Positions 27,169 to 37,166 of a stretch of 64,000 nucleotides of DNA are shown here, piece by piece. Below the pieces are notes generated by a model. The model did no database searches, was not told where the DNA came from, and was given only the letters and a program-made list of their open reading frames with translations. The first letter of the stretch is position 1. Every line of letters begins with the position of its first letter. Source of the DNA: Bacteroidota bacterium (GTDB lineage: Bacteria; Bacteroidota; Bacteroidia; Flavobacteriales; Flavobacteriaceae). The stretch lies in assembly GCA_024279425.1 (NCBI GenBank), contig JAJRRO010000018.1, positions 1 through 64,000 of the forward strand, written 5' to 3'. The position numbers and the translations under genes were made by a program.

Positions 27169-27864
27169 ATGAAGCATCATCTTTTAGTTTTGATCGGCCT
27201 GGTTTTGCTAAGCCAACCGATTATGTCTCAATTTAACGAAAAACCTGTTCTAAATAAGGAGAATGAGGACAAGGCCTTGCTCAATTGGGGTTATTTTCTA
27301 GGCTTTAATCAGTACGATTTTAAGTTTGATTATAAGAATGATGCCAAGGATGTTTTGGTGAATAAATCATTTGGTTTCAATGTTGGGCTTATCGGGGAAA
27401 TGCGGATCAATGAATTTTTGGATGTACGTTTTGAACCTGGCTTGCTTTATAACTCAAGAACTTTAGGTTTTCCCGGTTTTGATGAGGAAAGGGATGCCCT
27501 AAGGGATGTAAAGTCGACCTATGTAAATTTCCCTCTTTTATTAAAAGTGAGCACCAGAAGACTTGGCAATTGGAAACCTTTTTTAATTGGCGGGGGATCC
27601 ACTTCATTGAATTTGGGGAGTAACGAAGCTAGTTTGGATGATAATGCAGGGGGCACTTTTCGAATGAAAAAGTTGGTGTACAACTATGAATTGGGATTCG
27701 GGATAGATTTTTATTTGGAGTACTTTAAATTTACGCCTTCGATACGTGGTGTATTCGCCATCAGTGACGAATTGGTCCCGGATAATGACCCAAATAGTCC
27801 GTGGACAGGAAATATCGATGCCATGCGCACCCGAGGTCTTTTTGTCAATTTCACCTTTGAATAA
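27169..27864 (+). CDS. porT: PorT/SprT family type IX secretion outer-membrane beta-barrel protein
   Basis: 231 residues with signal peptide MKHHLLVLIGLVLLSQPIMS. It has an eight-stranded-type barrel pattern with LLNWGYFLGFNQYDFKFDYK, FGFNVGLIGEMRINEFLDVRFEPGLLYN, STYVNFPLLLKVSTRRLGNWKPFLIGGGS and a terminal strand ending FVNFTFE. This matches PorT, a protein needed for type IX secretion and gliding in Porphyromonas and Flavobacterium. The location just after ubiE is the usual one for the gene in flavobacteria. Confidence 0.88.
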   Translation: MKHHLLVLIGLVLLSQPIMSQFNEKPVLNKENEDKALLNWGYFLGFNQYDFKFDYKNDAKDVLVNKSFGFNVGLIGEMRINEFLDVRFEPGLLYNSRTLGFPGFDEERDALRDVKSTYVNFPLLLKVSTRRLGNWKPFLIGGGSTSLNLGSNEASLDDNAGGTFRMKKLVYNYELGFGIDFYLEYFKFTPSIRGVFAISDELVPDNDPNSPWTGNIDAMRTRGLFVNFTFE

Positions 27865-27874
27865 AATAGATGTA

Positions 27875-28597
27875 TCAAGGCCGTCTTATCTCATTCAGAA
27901 AAATGGCGGTCGCCATGGCCACATTCAAACTTTCAGTAGTGGGGCTTCCGAATTGGGGAATACGTATTCTTGAATTAACAAAAGTTTCAATTTCGCTGGA
28001 AATTCCATTGGCTTCATTACCCAATACCAAAATACCTTTTTCAGTAAATTCAGTGGTATAAACAGATTTCCCATCCATAAAAGTCCCCAATACCGGAAGC
28101 TCGGATGCTTTCAAAAATCTACCTAGGTCAGTATATACGATATTCACCCTTGTTATTGAACCCATGGTTGCTTGTAAAACCTTGGGGTTAAAGCAATCTA
28201 CCGTATTTTCAGAACACACCAAATGAGGAATGCCAAACCAATCACAAAGTCGTATTATAGTCCCAAGATTTCCTGGATCCCGGACATTGTCCAGAGCTAA
28301 CACCCAATCATCTGAACCAACTATTTGGGGCGATGGTACTTTGAAGACCCCCAATGCTTTATTCGGGTTTTTAAGACTACTTATTTTCTTTAAATCAGTT
28401 TCTGATATCAATTCAATCAAGTCATCATCTGCATTTAACAACCGCGCATCGCAGCAATATATCCGATAAGCCTCAAAATTTGAATCCAATAGCTCTTGAA
28501 TGGTCTTTATTCCTTCAACAGCAAACATGCCTTTTTGATTCCGGTACTTTTTTTGCTGTAAGCTCTTTATAAATTTTATTTGGCTTTTTCCAACCAT
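27875..28597 (-). CDS. TrmH/SpoU family RNA 2'-O-methyltransferase
   Basis: 240 residues. An N-terminal substrate-binding domain (KFIKSLQQKKYRNQKGMFAVEGIKTIQELL) precedes the SPOUT knot: LALDNVRDPGNLGTIIRLCDWFGI (motif 1), LVLGNEANGIS (motif 2) and IPQFGSPTTESLNVAMATAIFLNEI (motif 3). It probably methylates a ribose in rRNA or tRNA; the exact target is not predictable. Convergent with porT (10-base gap) and divergent from tamL. Confidence 0.92.
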   Translation of the reverse strand: MVGKSQIKFIKSLQQKKYRNQKGMFAVEGIKTIQELLDSNFEAYRIYCCDARLLNADDDLIELISETDLKKISSLKNPNKALGVFKVPSPQIVGSDDWVLALDNVRDPGNLGTIIRLCDWFGIPHLVCSENTVDCFNPKVLQATMGSITRVNIVYTDLGRFLKASELPVLGTFMDGKSVYTTEFTEKGILVLGNEANGISSEIETFVNSRIRIPQFGSPTTESLNVAMATAIFLNEIRRP

Positions 28598-28607
28598 ACA
28601 AATGATG

Positions 28608-28615
28608 TATTTTTG
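28608..28615 (+). promoter_or_regulatory. TAnnTTTG -7 element for tamL
   Basis: TATTTTTG lies in the 24-base gap between divergent trmH-like and tamL genes and ends 6 bases before the tamL ATG, so the message would be nearly leaderless. Confidence 0.6.
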
Positions 28616-28621
28616 ATTTCT

Positions 28622-31234
28622 ATGAGGATTATCTTTTGTTTTAAGAACCCCTGGGCTAAAATAAGCTTATTATTTCTTGCCATAATGTTCTCCTCATGCA
28701 ATACGCTAAGAAGGGTCGGCGAAAATGAGTTATTACTCACCAAAAACGCAATTTACGCGGATGACCAAAGGGTTACCAATGAAGACATCCAAAGTTTAAT
28801 AGTCCAAAAACCAAATAGCACCTTATTGGGTTACCCTTTACGACTCAACCTATACAATCATGCCAAACAAGACCCTGACTCCTCATTTCAAAATTGGTTA
28901 TATAAAAAAGAGAAACGAAAGCAAAGATTGGCAAAACTTCTATCAGAAAAGCAAGTTGAAAGGCTTGGGGAATCATTTATGGTAAAAGGGTTAAGCGAGT
29001 GGCTCAAGAACGTGGGCGAACCTCCTGCGGTAATTGACACTTCAGATACGCAAAGAACCCTCGAACGTTTAAGCGCCTACTATAATAGTAAAGGTTATTT
29101 CAACAACAACACCACTTTCAAGATAGATAGTGCACGTCGACGGCAAAGGGCAAAATTAGATTACAAGGTCACCCTTGGAAAGCCATATGTCCTCGATTCT
29201 GTTTCAGATAAAATATCTTCCAAGGTTATCGATTCAATCTACCAAGAACATAAAGAAAATTCATTGATCAAGGAAGGAAATCAGTTTGATTTGGTAGATT
29301 TTGAAAACGAAAGGAAACGACTGACCACCATATTTAGGAATTCGGGAATTCGAAATTTTCAGGAAAGCTCAATCAATTATGCAATTTCCCGGGACACCAC
29401 AAAATCCGGGAACGATCAAAAAATGAATATTGCGCTCAACATTGACAATCTACGAACCCGAAGCGATAATGCCATAAACACCTCTGAATATAAAGTCGAA
29501 AAGTTCAAGGAAATAAATATATATACCGACTTTATTCTTAGTGGTGAGGAAGAGCAGAGCAACCTTGTTAAACATGGCAACTATAATATCTATTATAAAG
29601 ATCGATTGAAATTCAAACCCAAAACACTTATCGATGCCATATTCTTTGAAAAGGATAGCATATACCGCGAACTGGACCGCTCAAGTACCTATAGGCGAAT
29701 CACTAGTTTAAACGTATTTAGATACCCTTCTATTTCATTTACAACAGACAGCCTACAAACAGGGCTTAACGCTAATGTTTATTTGACCGAAAGACCAAAA
29801 TATTCTTTGGGAATGGATTTGGACGTCTCACATTCTAACATCCAACAAATAGGATTGGCCTTTAGCCCATCATTGCAAGCTCGAAACCTGTTTAAAGGAG
29901 CTGAAAACTTAAGTTTAACCGGGCGTTTAAACGTTGGGTCCTCAAACGATCAAAGTATAACGGTATCGGACAATAGATTTTTTAATTTATTGGAATTTGG
30001 GGCTGATGTCAACTTGACCTTTCCTAGAATCTGGTTCCCTTTTATTAAGACAGAAAAATTGATTCCTCGATATACCCTACCCCAAACCAGATTATCTTTA
30101 GGCACCAGTTTTCAAAAAAACATTGGTCTGGACAAACAGACCTTTAATACAATCCTGGGTTACAACTGGGCCCCTACAGATTTTAAAAGAAACGTTGTTG
30201 AGCTTTTGAACATTCAATTTGTCCGAAATGTAAATCCTACCCGGTTTTTTAATGTATATCGGAATTCTTACGATCGTCTTGACGAGATTGCGGATATATA
30301 TGACAACCCACTAGAATTTCCTACTCTGGTAGATTATTTTGAATCTAACATTGACGACGAAAATAATCCGCGCTTGAAAATCCCATCAGGCACCGAGGGA
30401 TTTATAGAGGCCATTTCAAACAGAACCGTAATCTCAACAATTGATGACTTCAATGATGTTCGCAGCATAGAGGAAAGAAGGCAGCGACTCACGGAGAATA
30501 ATCTCATTTTTGCCACCAATTATACATTCAACAAGAATAATAAGAATGGTATTACCGATAACAATTTCCACAGATTTAGGCTAAAGTTGGAGAGTGCTGG
30601 CAACCTACTTTCAGCATTTTCACATATAATTCCCTTTGAAGAGAATAGCAATAAAGACCTATTGGTTTTCGGCGTACCTTACTCACAATATTTTAAAACC
30701 GAATTCGATTATATTAAATATTGGGACTTAACACGGTCTAACGTTATAGCATTTAGGAGTTTCTTTGGCATCGCCGTTCCCTATGGCAATTCTGACAATA
30801 TTCCTTTTGTACGAAGTTACTTCGCTGGGGGATCTAATGACAATAGAGCCTGGAACCCGTATTCCCTGGGGCCTGGCAAAACCAAGGAGATCAATGATTT
30901 TAATGAGGCTAACCTAAAAATCGCCTTGAACTTAGAGTATCGATTTCCCGTAGTAGGAGATATTAAAGGAGCATTGTTCGCTGATGCTGGTAACATATGG
31001 AATGTATTCGACAATGAAAATGATCCAGACAAGGTTTTTAACGGATTTGGTTCCTTGGCAGATATTGCATTGGGGTCAGGGTTTGGTATTCGATACGATT
31101 TAACCTATTTCCTAATCAGGGTTGATTTGGGCTTTAAAACATATAATCCCGCGGAAGAAACTTCAAAAAGATGGTTCAGGGATTATAATTTTGCCAATTC
31201 CGTATTGCAAATTGGCATTAACTATCCTTTTTAG
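28622..31234 (+). CDS. tamL: BamA/TamA family outer-membrane lipoprotein (TamL)
   Basis: The ATG at 28622 gives MRIIFCFKNPWAKISLLFLAIMFSSCNTL, a lipoprotein signal with lipobox FSSC. Starting at 28580 would put 14 residues before it and overlap the divergent gene. 870 residues: POTRA-like repeats (e.g. LERLSAYYNSKGYFNNNTTFKI, RITSLNVFRYPSISFTTD) and then a 16-strand barrel with FVRSYFAGGSNDNRAWNPYSLGPG (the VRGF-like loop) and a C-terminal beta-signal ending QIGINYPF. TamL, the lipidated TamA of Bacteroidota, works with TamB in outer-membrane lipid or protein assembly. No tamB is present in this window. Confidence 0.85.
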   Translation: MRIIFCFKNPWAKISLLFLAIMFSSCNTLRRVGENELLLTKNAIYADDQRVTNEDIQSLIVQKPNSTLLGYPLRLNLYNHAKQDPDSSFQNWLYKKEKRKQRLAKLLSEKQVERLGESFMVKGLSEWLKNVGEPPAVIDTSDTQRTLERLSAYYNSKGYFNNNTTFKIDSARRRQRAKLDYKVTLGKPYVLDSVSDKISSKVIDSIYQEHKENSLIKEGNQFDLVDFENERKRLTTIFRNSGIRNFQESSINYAISRDTTKSGNDQKMNIALNIDNLRTRSDNAINTSEYKVEKFKEINIYTDFILSGEEEQSNLVKHGNYNIYYKDRLKFKPKTLIDAIFFEKDSIYRELDRSSTYRRITSLNVFRYPSISFTTDSLQTGLNANVYLTERPKYSLGMDLDVSHSNIQQIGLAFSPSLQARNLFKGAENLSLTGRLNVGSSNDQSITVSDNRFFNLLEFGADVNLTFPRIWFPFIKTEKLIPRYTLPQTRLSLGTSFQKNIGLDKQTFNTILGYNWAPTDFKRNVVELLNIQFVRNVNPTRFFNVYRNSYDRLDEIADIYDNPLEFPTLVDYFESNIDDENNPRLKIPSGTEGFIEAISNRTVISTIDDFNDVRSIEERRQRLTENNLIFATNYTFNKNNKNGITDNNFHRFRLKLESAGNLLSAFSHIIPFEENSNKDLLVFGVPYSQYFKTEFDYIKYWDLTRSNVIAFRSFFGIAVPYGNSDNIPFVRSYFAGGSNDNRAWNPYSLGPGKTKEINDFNEANLKIALNLEYRFPVVGDIKGALFADAGNIWNVFDNENDPDKVFNGFGSLADIALGSGFGIRYDLTYFLIRVDLGFKTYNPAEETSKRWFRDYNFANSVLQIGINYPF

Positions 31235-31249
31235 ACCTAATTATTTTAT

Positions 31250-31257
31250 TACTTTTG
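31250..31257 (+). promoter_or_regulatory. TAnnTTTG -7 element for fbaA
   Basis: TACTTTTG lies 38 bases before the aldolase ATG at 31296. Confidence 0.55.
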
Positions 31258-31295
31258 TCCCTCACTTTTTAAGAAATCAATAGACCTAAAAAATT

Positions 31296-32363
31296 ATGGC
31301 CCACAATATTAAACCAGGAGTTGCCACTGGCGACCAAGTTCAAGAAGTATTTAATTACGCAAAAGAAAAAGGATTTGCATTACCTGCTGTAAATGTTATA
31401 GGCTCTGATACCATAAATGGGGTATTAGAGACTGCTGCAAGCTTAAACTCACCAGTAATTATTCAATTTTCTAATGGGGGAGCCCAATTCAATGCCGGGA
31501 AAGGATTATCAAATGAAGGGCAGAATGCAGCTATTCAAGGTGCCGTGGCAGGTGCAAAGCACGTTCATCAATTGGCAGAAGCTTATGGTGCCACAGTTAT
31601 TCTCCATACAGACCATTGTGCTAAAAAATTATTGCCATGGATAGATGGCCTGCTTGATGCAAGTGAAAAACACTATGCAGAAACTGGCAAATCTTTGTTC
31701 AGTTCCCATATGATCGATCTTTCAGAGGAACCTCTAGAAGAAAACATTGAAATCTGCAAGGGCTACCTTGAAAGAATGAGCAAAATGGACATGACCTTGG
31801 AAATAGAGCTTGGAATTACGGGAGGCGAAGAAGATGGTGTTGATAATTCCGATATTGACGATTCTAAACTGTATACCCAACCGGAAGAAGTTGCTTATTC
31901 ATATGAAGAACTTTCAAAAGTTAGTCCAAGATTTACAATTGCTGCCGCATTTGGAAATGTTCATGGGGTATACAAACCTGGAAACGTAAAATTGACTCCA
32001 AAAATCTTAAGGAATTCGCAAGAATTTATTTCTGAAAAATACGGTGTTGAACATAATCATATAGATTTTGTTTTCCATGGCGGCTCAGGATCTACCGTTG
32101 AGGAAATTAGAGAAGCAATAGGGTACGGGGTTATTAAAATGAATATTGATACAGACTTACAATACGCCTTTTTAGCTGGAGTAAGGGATTATGTTCAGGA
32201 TAAAAAAGACTATCTTGAAGCTCAGATTGGCAATCCAAACGGAGCTGACGAACCCAATAAGAAATATTACGATCCTAGAGTTTGGTTACGAGAAGGTGAG
32301 AAAACCTTTATTGAACGTTTGAAAAAAGCGTTTGAAGACCTCAACAATGTAGATACGTTATAA
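31296..32363 (+). CDS. fbaA: Class II fructose-bisphosphate aldolase
   Basis: Cleaves fructose-1,6-bisphosphate to dihydroxyacetone phosphate and glyceraldehyde-3-phosphate. 355 residues, class IIA length. Landmarks are VIIQFSNGGAQFNAGKGL, the zinc His and catalytic Asp in ILHTDHCAKKLLPWIDGLL, SSHMIDLSEEPLEENI, GITGGEEDGVDN, FGNVHGVYKPGNVKL, FHGGSGSTVEEI and GVIKMNIDTDLQYAF. It is followed 40 bases later by accD on the same strand. Confidence 0.96.
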   Translation: MAHNIKPGVATGDQVQEVFNYAKEKGFALPAVNVIGSDTINGVLETAASLNSPVIIQFSNGGAQFNAGKGLSNEGQNAAIQGAVAGAKHVHQLAEAYGATVILHTDHCAKKLLPWIDGLLDASEKHYAETGKSLFSSHMIDLSEEPLEENIEICKGYLERMSKMDMTLEIELGITGGEEDGVDNSDIDDSKLYTQPEEVAYSYEELSKVSPRFTIAAAFGNVHGVYKPGNVKLTPKILRNSQEFISEKYGVEHNHIDFVFHGGSGSTVEEIREAIGYGVIKMNIDTDLQYAFLAGVRDYVQDKKDYLEAQIGNPNGADEPNKKYYDPRVWLREGEKTFIERLKKAFEDLNNVDTL

Positions 32364-32403
32364 ATATTAACCGGATAAGTTGTTCTAATTCAATATGGAA
32401 GAT

Positions 32404-33264
32404 ATGTCTTTGTGGTTTAAACGAAAAGAAAAGGGAATACAGACAGCTACCGATCAAAAAAAAGACACCCCTAAAGGTCTATGGTACAAATCCCCGACGG
32501 GAAAGATTGTAGAATCTGAAGAGCTTGCCAAAAATTTTTATGTAAGTCCGGAAGATGACTACCATGTTCGTATAGGAAGCAAAGAATATTTTGAGATTCT
32601 TTTTGACGATAATAGGTTTACGGAGCTAGATCAAAAACTAACATCAAAAGACCCATTAAAATTTAACGATACCAAGAAATATACAGATCGCTTAAAAGCA
32701 GCTCAAAAGAAAACTGGACTTAAAGATGCAGTCAAAACGGCAATGGGTAAATCTTTAGGTCAAGATATAGTTGTTTCCTGTATGGATTTTAGCTTTATTG
32801 GTGGCTCAATAGGTAGTGTTGTAGGTGAAAAAATTGCCAGGGCCATAGACCACGCTATTCAAAATGAAGTACCTTTTGTAATGATTTCGAAATCAGGGGG
32901 AGCACGCATGATGGAGGCAGCTTTATCGCTTATGCAATTAGCCAAGACCTCTGCCAAGCTAGCACAACTGGCCGAAGCCAAAATCCCTTATGTTTCGCTT
33001 TGTACCGATCCTACCACAGGAGGTACAACGGCGTCTTATGCCATGTTGGGTGATATCAATATTTCAGAACCGGGAGCCTTAATAGGCTTTGCAGGTCCTC
33101 GAATTGTAAAGGAGGCCACTGGAAAAGAATTGCCCAAAGGTTTTCAAACGGCTGAGTTTCTTCAGGAACACGGTTTTTTGGATTTTATAACCCACCGTAG
33201 GGATTTAAAGAAGAAGATAAATCTGTATATAGATTTAATTCAGAATCAACCCATACGAAAATAA
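32404..33264 (+). CDS. accD: Acetyl-CoA carboxylase carboxyltransferase subunit beta
   Basis: Transfers the carboxyl group from biotin to acetyl-CoA in fatty acid synthesis, with AccA. The ATG at 32404 ([16 protein letters not shown]) matches the usual N-terminus better than the one 9 bases upstream. Landmarks are [69 protein letters not shown] and [40 protein letters not shown]. The region where E. coli AccD has a four-Cys zinc ribbon ([20 protein letters not shown]) has no Cys at all. Confidence 0.95.
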   Translation: MSLWFKRKEKGIQTATDQKKDTPKGLWYKSPTGKIVESEELAKNFYVSPEDDYHVRIGSKEYFEILFDDNRFTELDQKLTSKDPLKFNDTKKYTDRLKAAQKKTGLKDAVKTAMGKSLGQDIVVSCMDFSFIGGSIGSVVGEKIARAIDHAIQNEVPFVMISKSGGARMMEAALSLMQLAKTSAKLAQLAEAKIPYVSLCTDPTTGGTTASYAMLGDINISEPGALIGFAGPRIVKEATGKELPKGFQTAEFLQEHGFLDFITHRRDLKKKINLYIDLIQNQPIRK

Positions 33265-33298
33265 AAAAGGCTCCGACAATTTAATCGGAGCTTTTTTT
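33264..33298 (+). terminator. Rho-independent terminator after accD
   Basis: The stem GCTCCGA / TCGGAGC (7 bp) with an 8-base loop, flanked by A6 and T7, starts at the accD stop. The A-run means it may also act on the convergent lipoprotein gene. Confidence 0.9.
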
Positions 33299-33310
33299 AT
33301 TTTCAATATT

Positions 33311-34174
33311 CTATCTCATAAACCTCCTTAGAAATATTTCCTCAGACTCACCATCACTATGTGTAAGTATGCCCTTGGCATCACAAGTTCCATCGCCAAA
33401 ATCAAGACTTGCTGTAGCATCGTTTCTTGAAATCTCAAGAATTCCACTTACAATAAACCTACATGATAGTTCTCTTCGTAAGGGCACAATGGTTTCTTTC
33501 ATAAAAACATTGCCCAATTTTCCCGTATACGTTCCTTTTCCAGAAATCAAGAACACATTATCTCCCCAAAAACCAGAACCATAACCCTCAATCCATTCCC
33601 TGGTCCTATTTGCAGTAAAGCTTGCGGTTGTGCCATCAGGCCAATCACCGCTAAAATCGGCTTCGGCATCCGATTGTGGGTTCCCATTTTCATTAGATCG
33701 GGTTCTTACAATTGATGCGCCACCCTCTACCGCTACTCCATTAAAGGTGAAATTCTCAAGGGATAGACCAAGTGTTTTTGTGGCCAAATCCATATCCTTT
33801 AAATAACTAAGATAAATGATTCCACCTAGCACATTGCCGTTGGGAAGTTCACAACCTTCCCCAAAATCAATGGTCTTTTCCTTACTGATACTAGTCGTGA
33901 CCGTTGTAATGGTAACACAATCAGGTAAAAAGTCAGAAATGTAATTTGCCTTGGAGGTTAATGCAATTTCATCGGTGGCATACACCTCTTCACCAATATT
34001 GATTACATCTTCCAAAATTAAATCCGTTTCATCACTTACTTTAAGTTCGGCAACGGTAATAGGTTCTACTTCCCCAGAAATATCTTGGGATTCATCTTTG
34101 TCACAGGATATTATACTAAAAATTGCCAATAACAATAATCCTGTTCTGTTCACTTCTTTGAGACTTTTTTTCAT
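33311..34174 (-). CDS. Lipoprotein of unknown function
   Basis: The start at 34174 gives MKKSLKEVNRTGLLLLAIFSIISCDKDES, with lipobox IISC. An upstream in-frame start at 34327 is rejected because it adds a low-complexity stretch and overlaps the rpsO promoter. 287 residues. The mature part is beta-rich, with SKEKTIDFGEGCELPNGNVLGGIIYLSY, RTREWIEGYGSGFWGDNVFLISGKGTYTG and ASLDFGDGTCDAKGIL. The repeated DFG(E/D)G-C pattern suggests two related lobes, each with a Cys. I do not recognise a functional family. Outer-membrane or periplasmic location is inferred from the signal. Confidence 0.8.
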   Translation of the reverse strand: MKKSLKEVNRTGLLLLAIFSIISCDKDESQDISGEVEPITVAELKVSDETDLILEDVINIGEEVYATDEIALTSKANYISDFLPDCVTITTVTTSISKEKTIDFGEGCELPNGNVLGGIIYLSYLKDMDLATKTLGLSLENFTFNGVAVEGGASIVRTRSNENGNPQSDAEADFSGDWPDGTTASFTANRTREWIEGYGSGFWGDNVFLISGKGTYTGKLGNVFMKETIVPLRRELSCRFIVSGILEISRNDATASLDFGDGTCDAKGILTHSDGESEEIFLRRFMR

Positions 34175-34282
34175 AATAACTTTTTTTTTAACATTCCCTA
34201 CTTTGACCAGTATGCTGGGAAAAGGTTTAACGTTAATCCAAAAAAAAAATGATAATGCTATAATAAAATTATATATAATCTT

Positions 34283-34290
34283 ATATTTGC
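34283..34290 (+). promoter_or_regulatory. TAnnTTTG -7 element for rpsO
   Basis: TATATTTG lies 52 bases before the rpsO ATG at 34343, in the AT-rich divergent space. Confidence 0.6.
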
Positions 34291-34342
34291 ACGCTGATTG
34301 AAAATCAATCAAATACATAAAAATCATTAAACAAATATTGGA

Positions 34343-34612
34343 ATGTATTTAACCAAAGAAATTAAGGCCGACATTTTTAAGAAACACGGCGGAAAAGAAG
34401 AGAACACAGGTTCAACTGAAGGGCAGGTTGCTTTGTTCACACATCGCATTAATCACCTTACGGGACACCTTAAAAGAAACCACAAAGATTTTAACACCGA
34501 ACGTTCATTGGTTCGATTGGTAGGTAAAAGAAGAAGTCTTTTAGATTACTTGAAAAAGAAGGATATTGTAAAATATCGCGAGCTTATCAAGGAACTAGGT
34601 ATCAGAAAATAA
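34343..34612 (+). CDS. rpsO: 30S ribosomal protein S15
   Basis: 89 residues, exact family length. Landmarks are NTGSTEGQVALFTHRINHLTGHLKRNHKDFNTERSLVRLVGKRRSLLDYLKKKD. It binds 16S rRNA early in 30S assembly. It precedes pnp, an arrangement conserved in many bacteria, but a terminator lies between the two here. Confidence 0.98.
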   Translation: MYLTKEIKADIFKKHGGKEENTGSTEGQVALFTHRINHLTGHLKRNHKDFNTERSLVRLVGKRRSLLDYLKKKDIVKYRELIKELGIRK

Positions 34613-34644
34613 GAAAAAAGGGGAAGTTAGGCTTCCCTTTTTTT
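34613..34644 (+). terminator. Rho-independent terminator after rpsO
   Basis: The stem GGGAAG / CTTCCC with a 5-base loop is extended by flanking A/T pairs and followed by T7. Confidence 0.85.
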
Positions 34645-34805
34645 ATACACTCCTAAGCCCAGGAACCAAAAAAGGGCAAATTCAAAAAGCTGCACACAGT
34701 TTTTCATTGGTCATCACACAACAACACAACACAGTCCGACCAGAATGAATGGCGGATAGACCATTGTTTAATAAATCTGATACAATCAGGTTTTAAATCG
34801 AATTT

Positions 34806-37016
34806 ATGATTCCAAAAGTATTTAAAGAGGTCATTGACCTTGGTGACGGTAGGGAGATTTCCATCGAAACCGGAAAATTAGCAAAACAGGCACATGGCTC
34901 TGTTGTTGTGCAATCAGGAAAATGTATGCTATTGTGTACAGTAGTTTCCAACTACAAGCAATCTGACCTTGATTTTTTACCCCTAACGGTAGATTATCGT
35001 GAAAAATTTGCCGCATCTGGTCGTTACCCAGGTGGTTTTTTTAAGAGAGAAGCAAGACCAAGTGATGGTGAAGTATTGACTATGCGTTTGGTGGATCGAG
35101 TTTTGCGACCACTTTTTCCAAAAGATTATCACGCTGAAACTCAGGTAATGATCCAGTTAATGTCTCATGACGAAGATGTTATGCCAGAAGCTATGGCCGG
35201 TTTGGCAGCATCCGCAGCCATTCAATTATCAGATTTCCCATTCGAATGTGCCATCTCTGAAGCCAGAGTAGGTCGTGTCAATGGAGAATTCGTTATCAAC
35301 CCGACTAGAGCACAATTAGCCGAGAGCGACATAGAAATGATGATTGGCGCTTCTGCCGATTCTGTGATGATGGTAGAAGGTGAGCTGAATGAGATTTCTG
35401 AAGAGGAAATGATCGAAGCTATCAAATTTGGCCATGAAGCTATCAAGGTACAATGTGCCGCCCAACTCAGACTTGCCGAAGCCTTCGGAAAGAAAGAAGT
35501 ACGTGAGTACGAAGGAGAAAAAGAAGATGAAGAATTGGCTAAAAAAGTACATGATCTTGCCTATGACAAAGTATATGCAGTCGCCAAAGCAGGATCTGCC
35601 AAACATGAACGTAGTGCTTCATTTCAAGAAATCAAAGAAGAAATAAAGGCCACATTTTCAGAAGAGGAAATAGAGGATTACGGCGATATGGTTTCAAAAT
35701 ATTATTCCAAAGCGGAAAAAGCGGCCATACGCGATCTAACATTAAATGAAGGTTTACGTTTAGATGGTAGAAAGACGGATGAAATTAGACCAATCTGGTG
35801 TGAAGTTGATTATCTTCCTTCCACACACGGTTCCGCTATCTTTACTAGAGGTGAAACCCAGGCGTTGGCAACTGTTACTTTAGGCACTTCTAGAGAAGCT
35901 AATAAAATAGATATGCCTTCTTATGAAGGCGAAGAGACTTTCTACCTACATTACAACTTCCCTCCGTTCTGTACTGGTGAGGCAAGACCCCTTCGTGGCA
36001 CCTCAAGAAGAGAGGTTGGTCATGGTAACTTGGCACAACGTGCATTGAAAGGAATGATACCAGATGATTGTCCCTATACTGTTCGTGTTGTTTCAGAGGT
36101 ATTGGAATCTAACGGTTCTTCTTCTATGGCAACTGTTTGTTCAGGTACAATGGCCTTGATGGATGCTGGTGTTCAATTGAAAAAACCAGTTTCAGGTATT
36201 GCCATGGGATTGATTTCTGATGGTGATTCTGGAAAATACGCTGTACTTTCAGATATCTTAGGTGATGAAGATCACTTGGGTGATATGGACTTCAAAGTAA
36301 CGGGTACGGCAGACGGAATCACCGCTTGCCAAATGGATATTAAAGTAAAAGGATTGTCTTACGAAATCTTGGTAAATGCTTTGAAGCAAGCTAGAGATGG
36401 TCGTTTGCACATTCTAACTAAATTGACGGATACTATTGCTGCGCCAGCGGCGGATGTGAAACCACATTCTCCAAAAATGGTGACACGTACTATTCCTAAC
36501 GAATTCATTGGAGCTCTTATCGGCCCAGGTGGAAAAGTGATCCAAGAACTTCAGAAAGAGACGGGTACTACCATTGTTATCAATGAAGACCCTGTAACCG
36601 AAGAAGGTATTGTTGAGATATTGGGTACTGATCAAAACGGTATCGATGCTGTATTGGCTAAAATAGATTCAATCTTATTTAAACCGCAAGTAGGTAGCGT
36701 ATATGAAATGAAAGTTATTAAGATGCTAGATTTCGGTGCTGTTGTTGAATATAACGATGCTCCCGGTAACGAAGTTTTGTTACACGTATCTGAATTGGCT
36801 TGGGAACGCACAGAAAATGTTAGCGATGTGGTTAACATGGGTGATGTTTTTGATGTGAAGTACTTAGGTACCGACCCAAGAACACGTAAGGAAAAGGTAT
36901 CTCGCAAAGCGTTGTTACCCAAACCGGAAGGATATAAAGAGAGACCACCAAGGGATAATAACCGAGGAAGGGATAATCGAAGAGATAACAGAGATCGTAA
37001 GCCAAGAAGGGATTAA
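34806..37016 (+). CDS. pnp: Polyribonucleotide nucleotidyltransferase (PNPase)
   Basis: 3'-5' phosphorolytic exoribonuclease for mRNA decay. 736 residues: two RNase PH domains, the second with [46 protein letters not shown] and [20 protein letters not shown] (catalytic Asp region). A KH domain follows ([21 protein letters not shown]), then S1 ([20 protein letters not shown] ... HVSELA). The C-terminal ~25 residues are a highly basic Arg/Asn/Asp tail ([21 protein letters not shown] region), likely an RNA-binding extension. The 193-base upstream space holds the rpsO terminator and no obvious promoter. Confidence 0.97.
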   Translation: MIPKVFKEVIDLGDGREISIETGKLAKQAHGSVVVQSGKCMLLCTVVSNYKQSDLDFLPLTVDYREKFAASGRYPGGFFKREARPSDGEVLTMRLVDRVLRPLFPKDYHAETQVMIQLMSHDEDVMPEAMAGLAASAAIQLSDFPFECAISEARVGRVNGEFVINPTRAQLAESDIEMMIGASADSVMMVEGELNEISEEEMIEAIKFGHEAIKVQCAAQLRLAEAFGKKEVREYEGEKEDEELAKKVHDLAYDKVYAVAKAGSAKHERSASFQEIKEEIKATFSEEEIEDYGDMVSKYYSKAEKAAIRDLTLNEGLRLDGRKTDEIRPIWCEVDYLPSTHGSAIFTRGETQALATVTLGTSREANKIDMPSYEGEETFYLHYNFPPFCTGEARPLRGTSRREVGHGNLAQRALKGMIPDDCPYTVRVVSEVLESNGSSSMATVCSGTMALMDAGVQLKKPVSGIAMGLISDGDSGKYAVLSDILGDEDHLGDMDFKVTGTADGITACQMDIKVKGLSYEILVNALKQARDGRLHILTKLTDTIAAPAADVKPHSPKMVTRTIPNEFIGALIGPGGKVIQELQKETGTTIVINEDPVTEEGIVEILGTDQNGIDAVLAKIDSILFKPQVGSVYEMKVIKMLDFGAVVEYNDAPGNEVLLHVSELAWERTENVSDVVNMGDVFDVKYLGTDPRTRKEKVSRKALLPKPEGYKERPPRDNNRGRDNRRDNRDRKPRRD

Positions 37017-37035
37017 TCTCAAAAATCAATATGTT

Positions 37036-37071
37036 AAAAAGCCCTGACGGTACCGTCAGGGCTTTTTTTTT
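37036..37071 (+). terminator. Strong rho-independent terminator after pnp
   Basis: A 22-base perfect palindrome with arms GCCCTGACGGT and ACCGTCAGGGC is followed by T9 and preceded by A5. Confidence 0.92.
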
Positions 37072-37166
37072 AATAACAACAAAAATATTTCGTTCGTTTG
37101 TAACATTTTGATCTTTTTTACGTATAAGTATATGCAGTCTATGCAACTTGAACTTAAAAATAGTAG

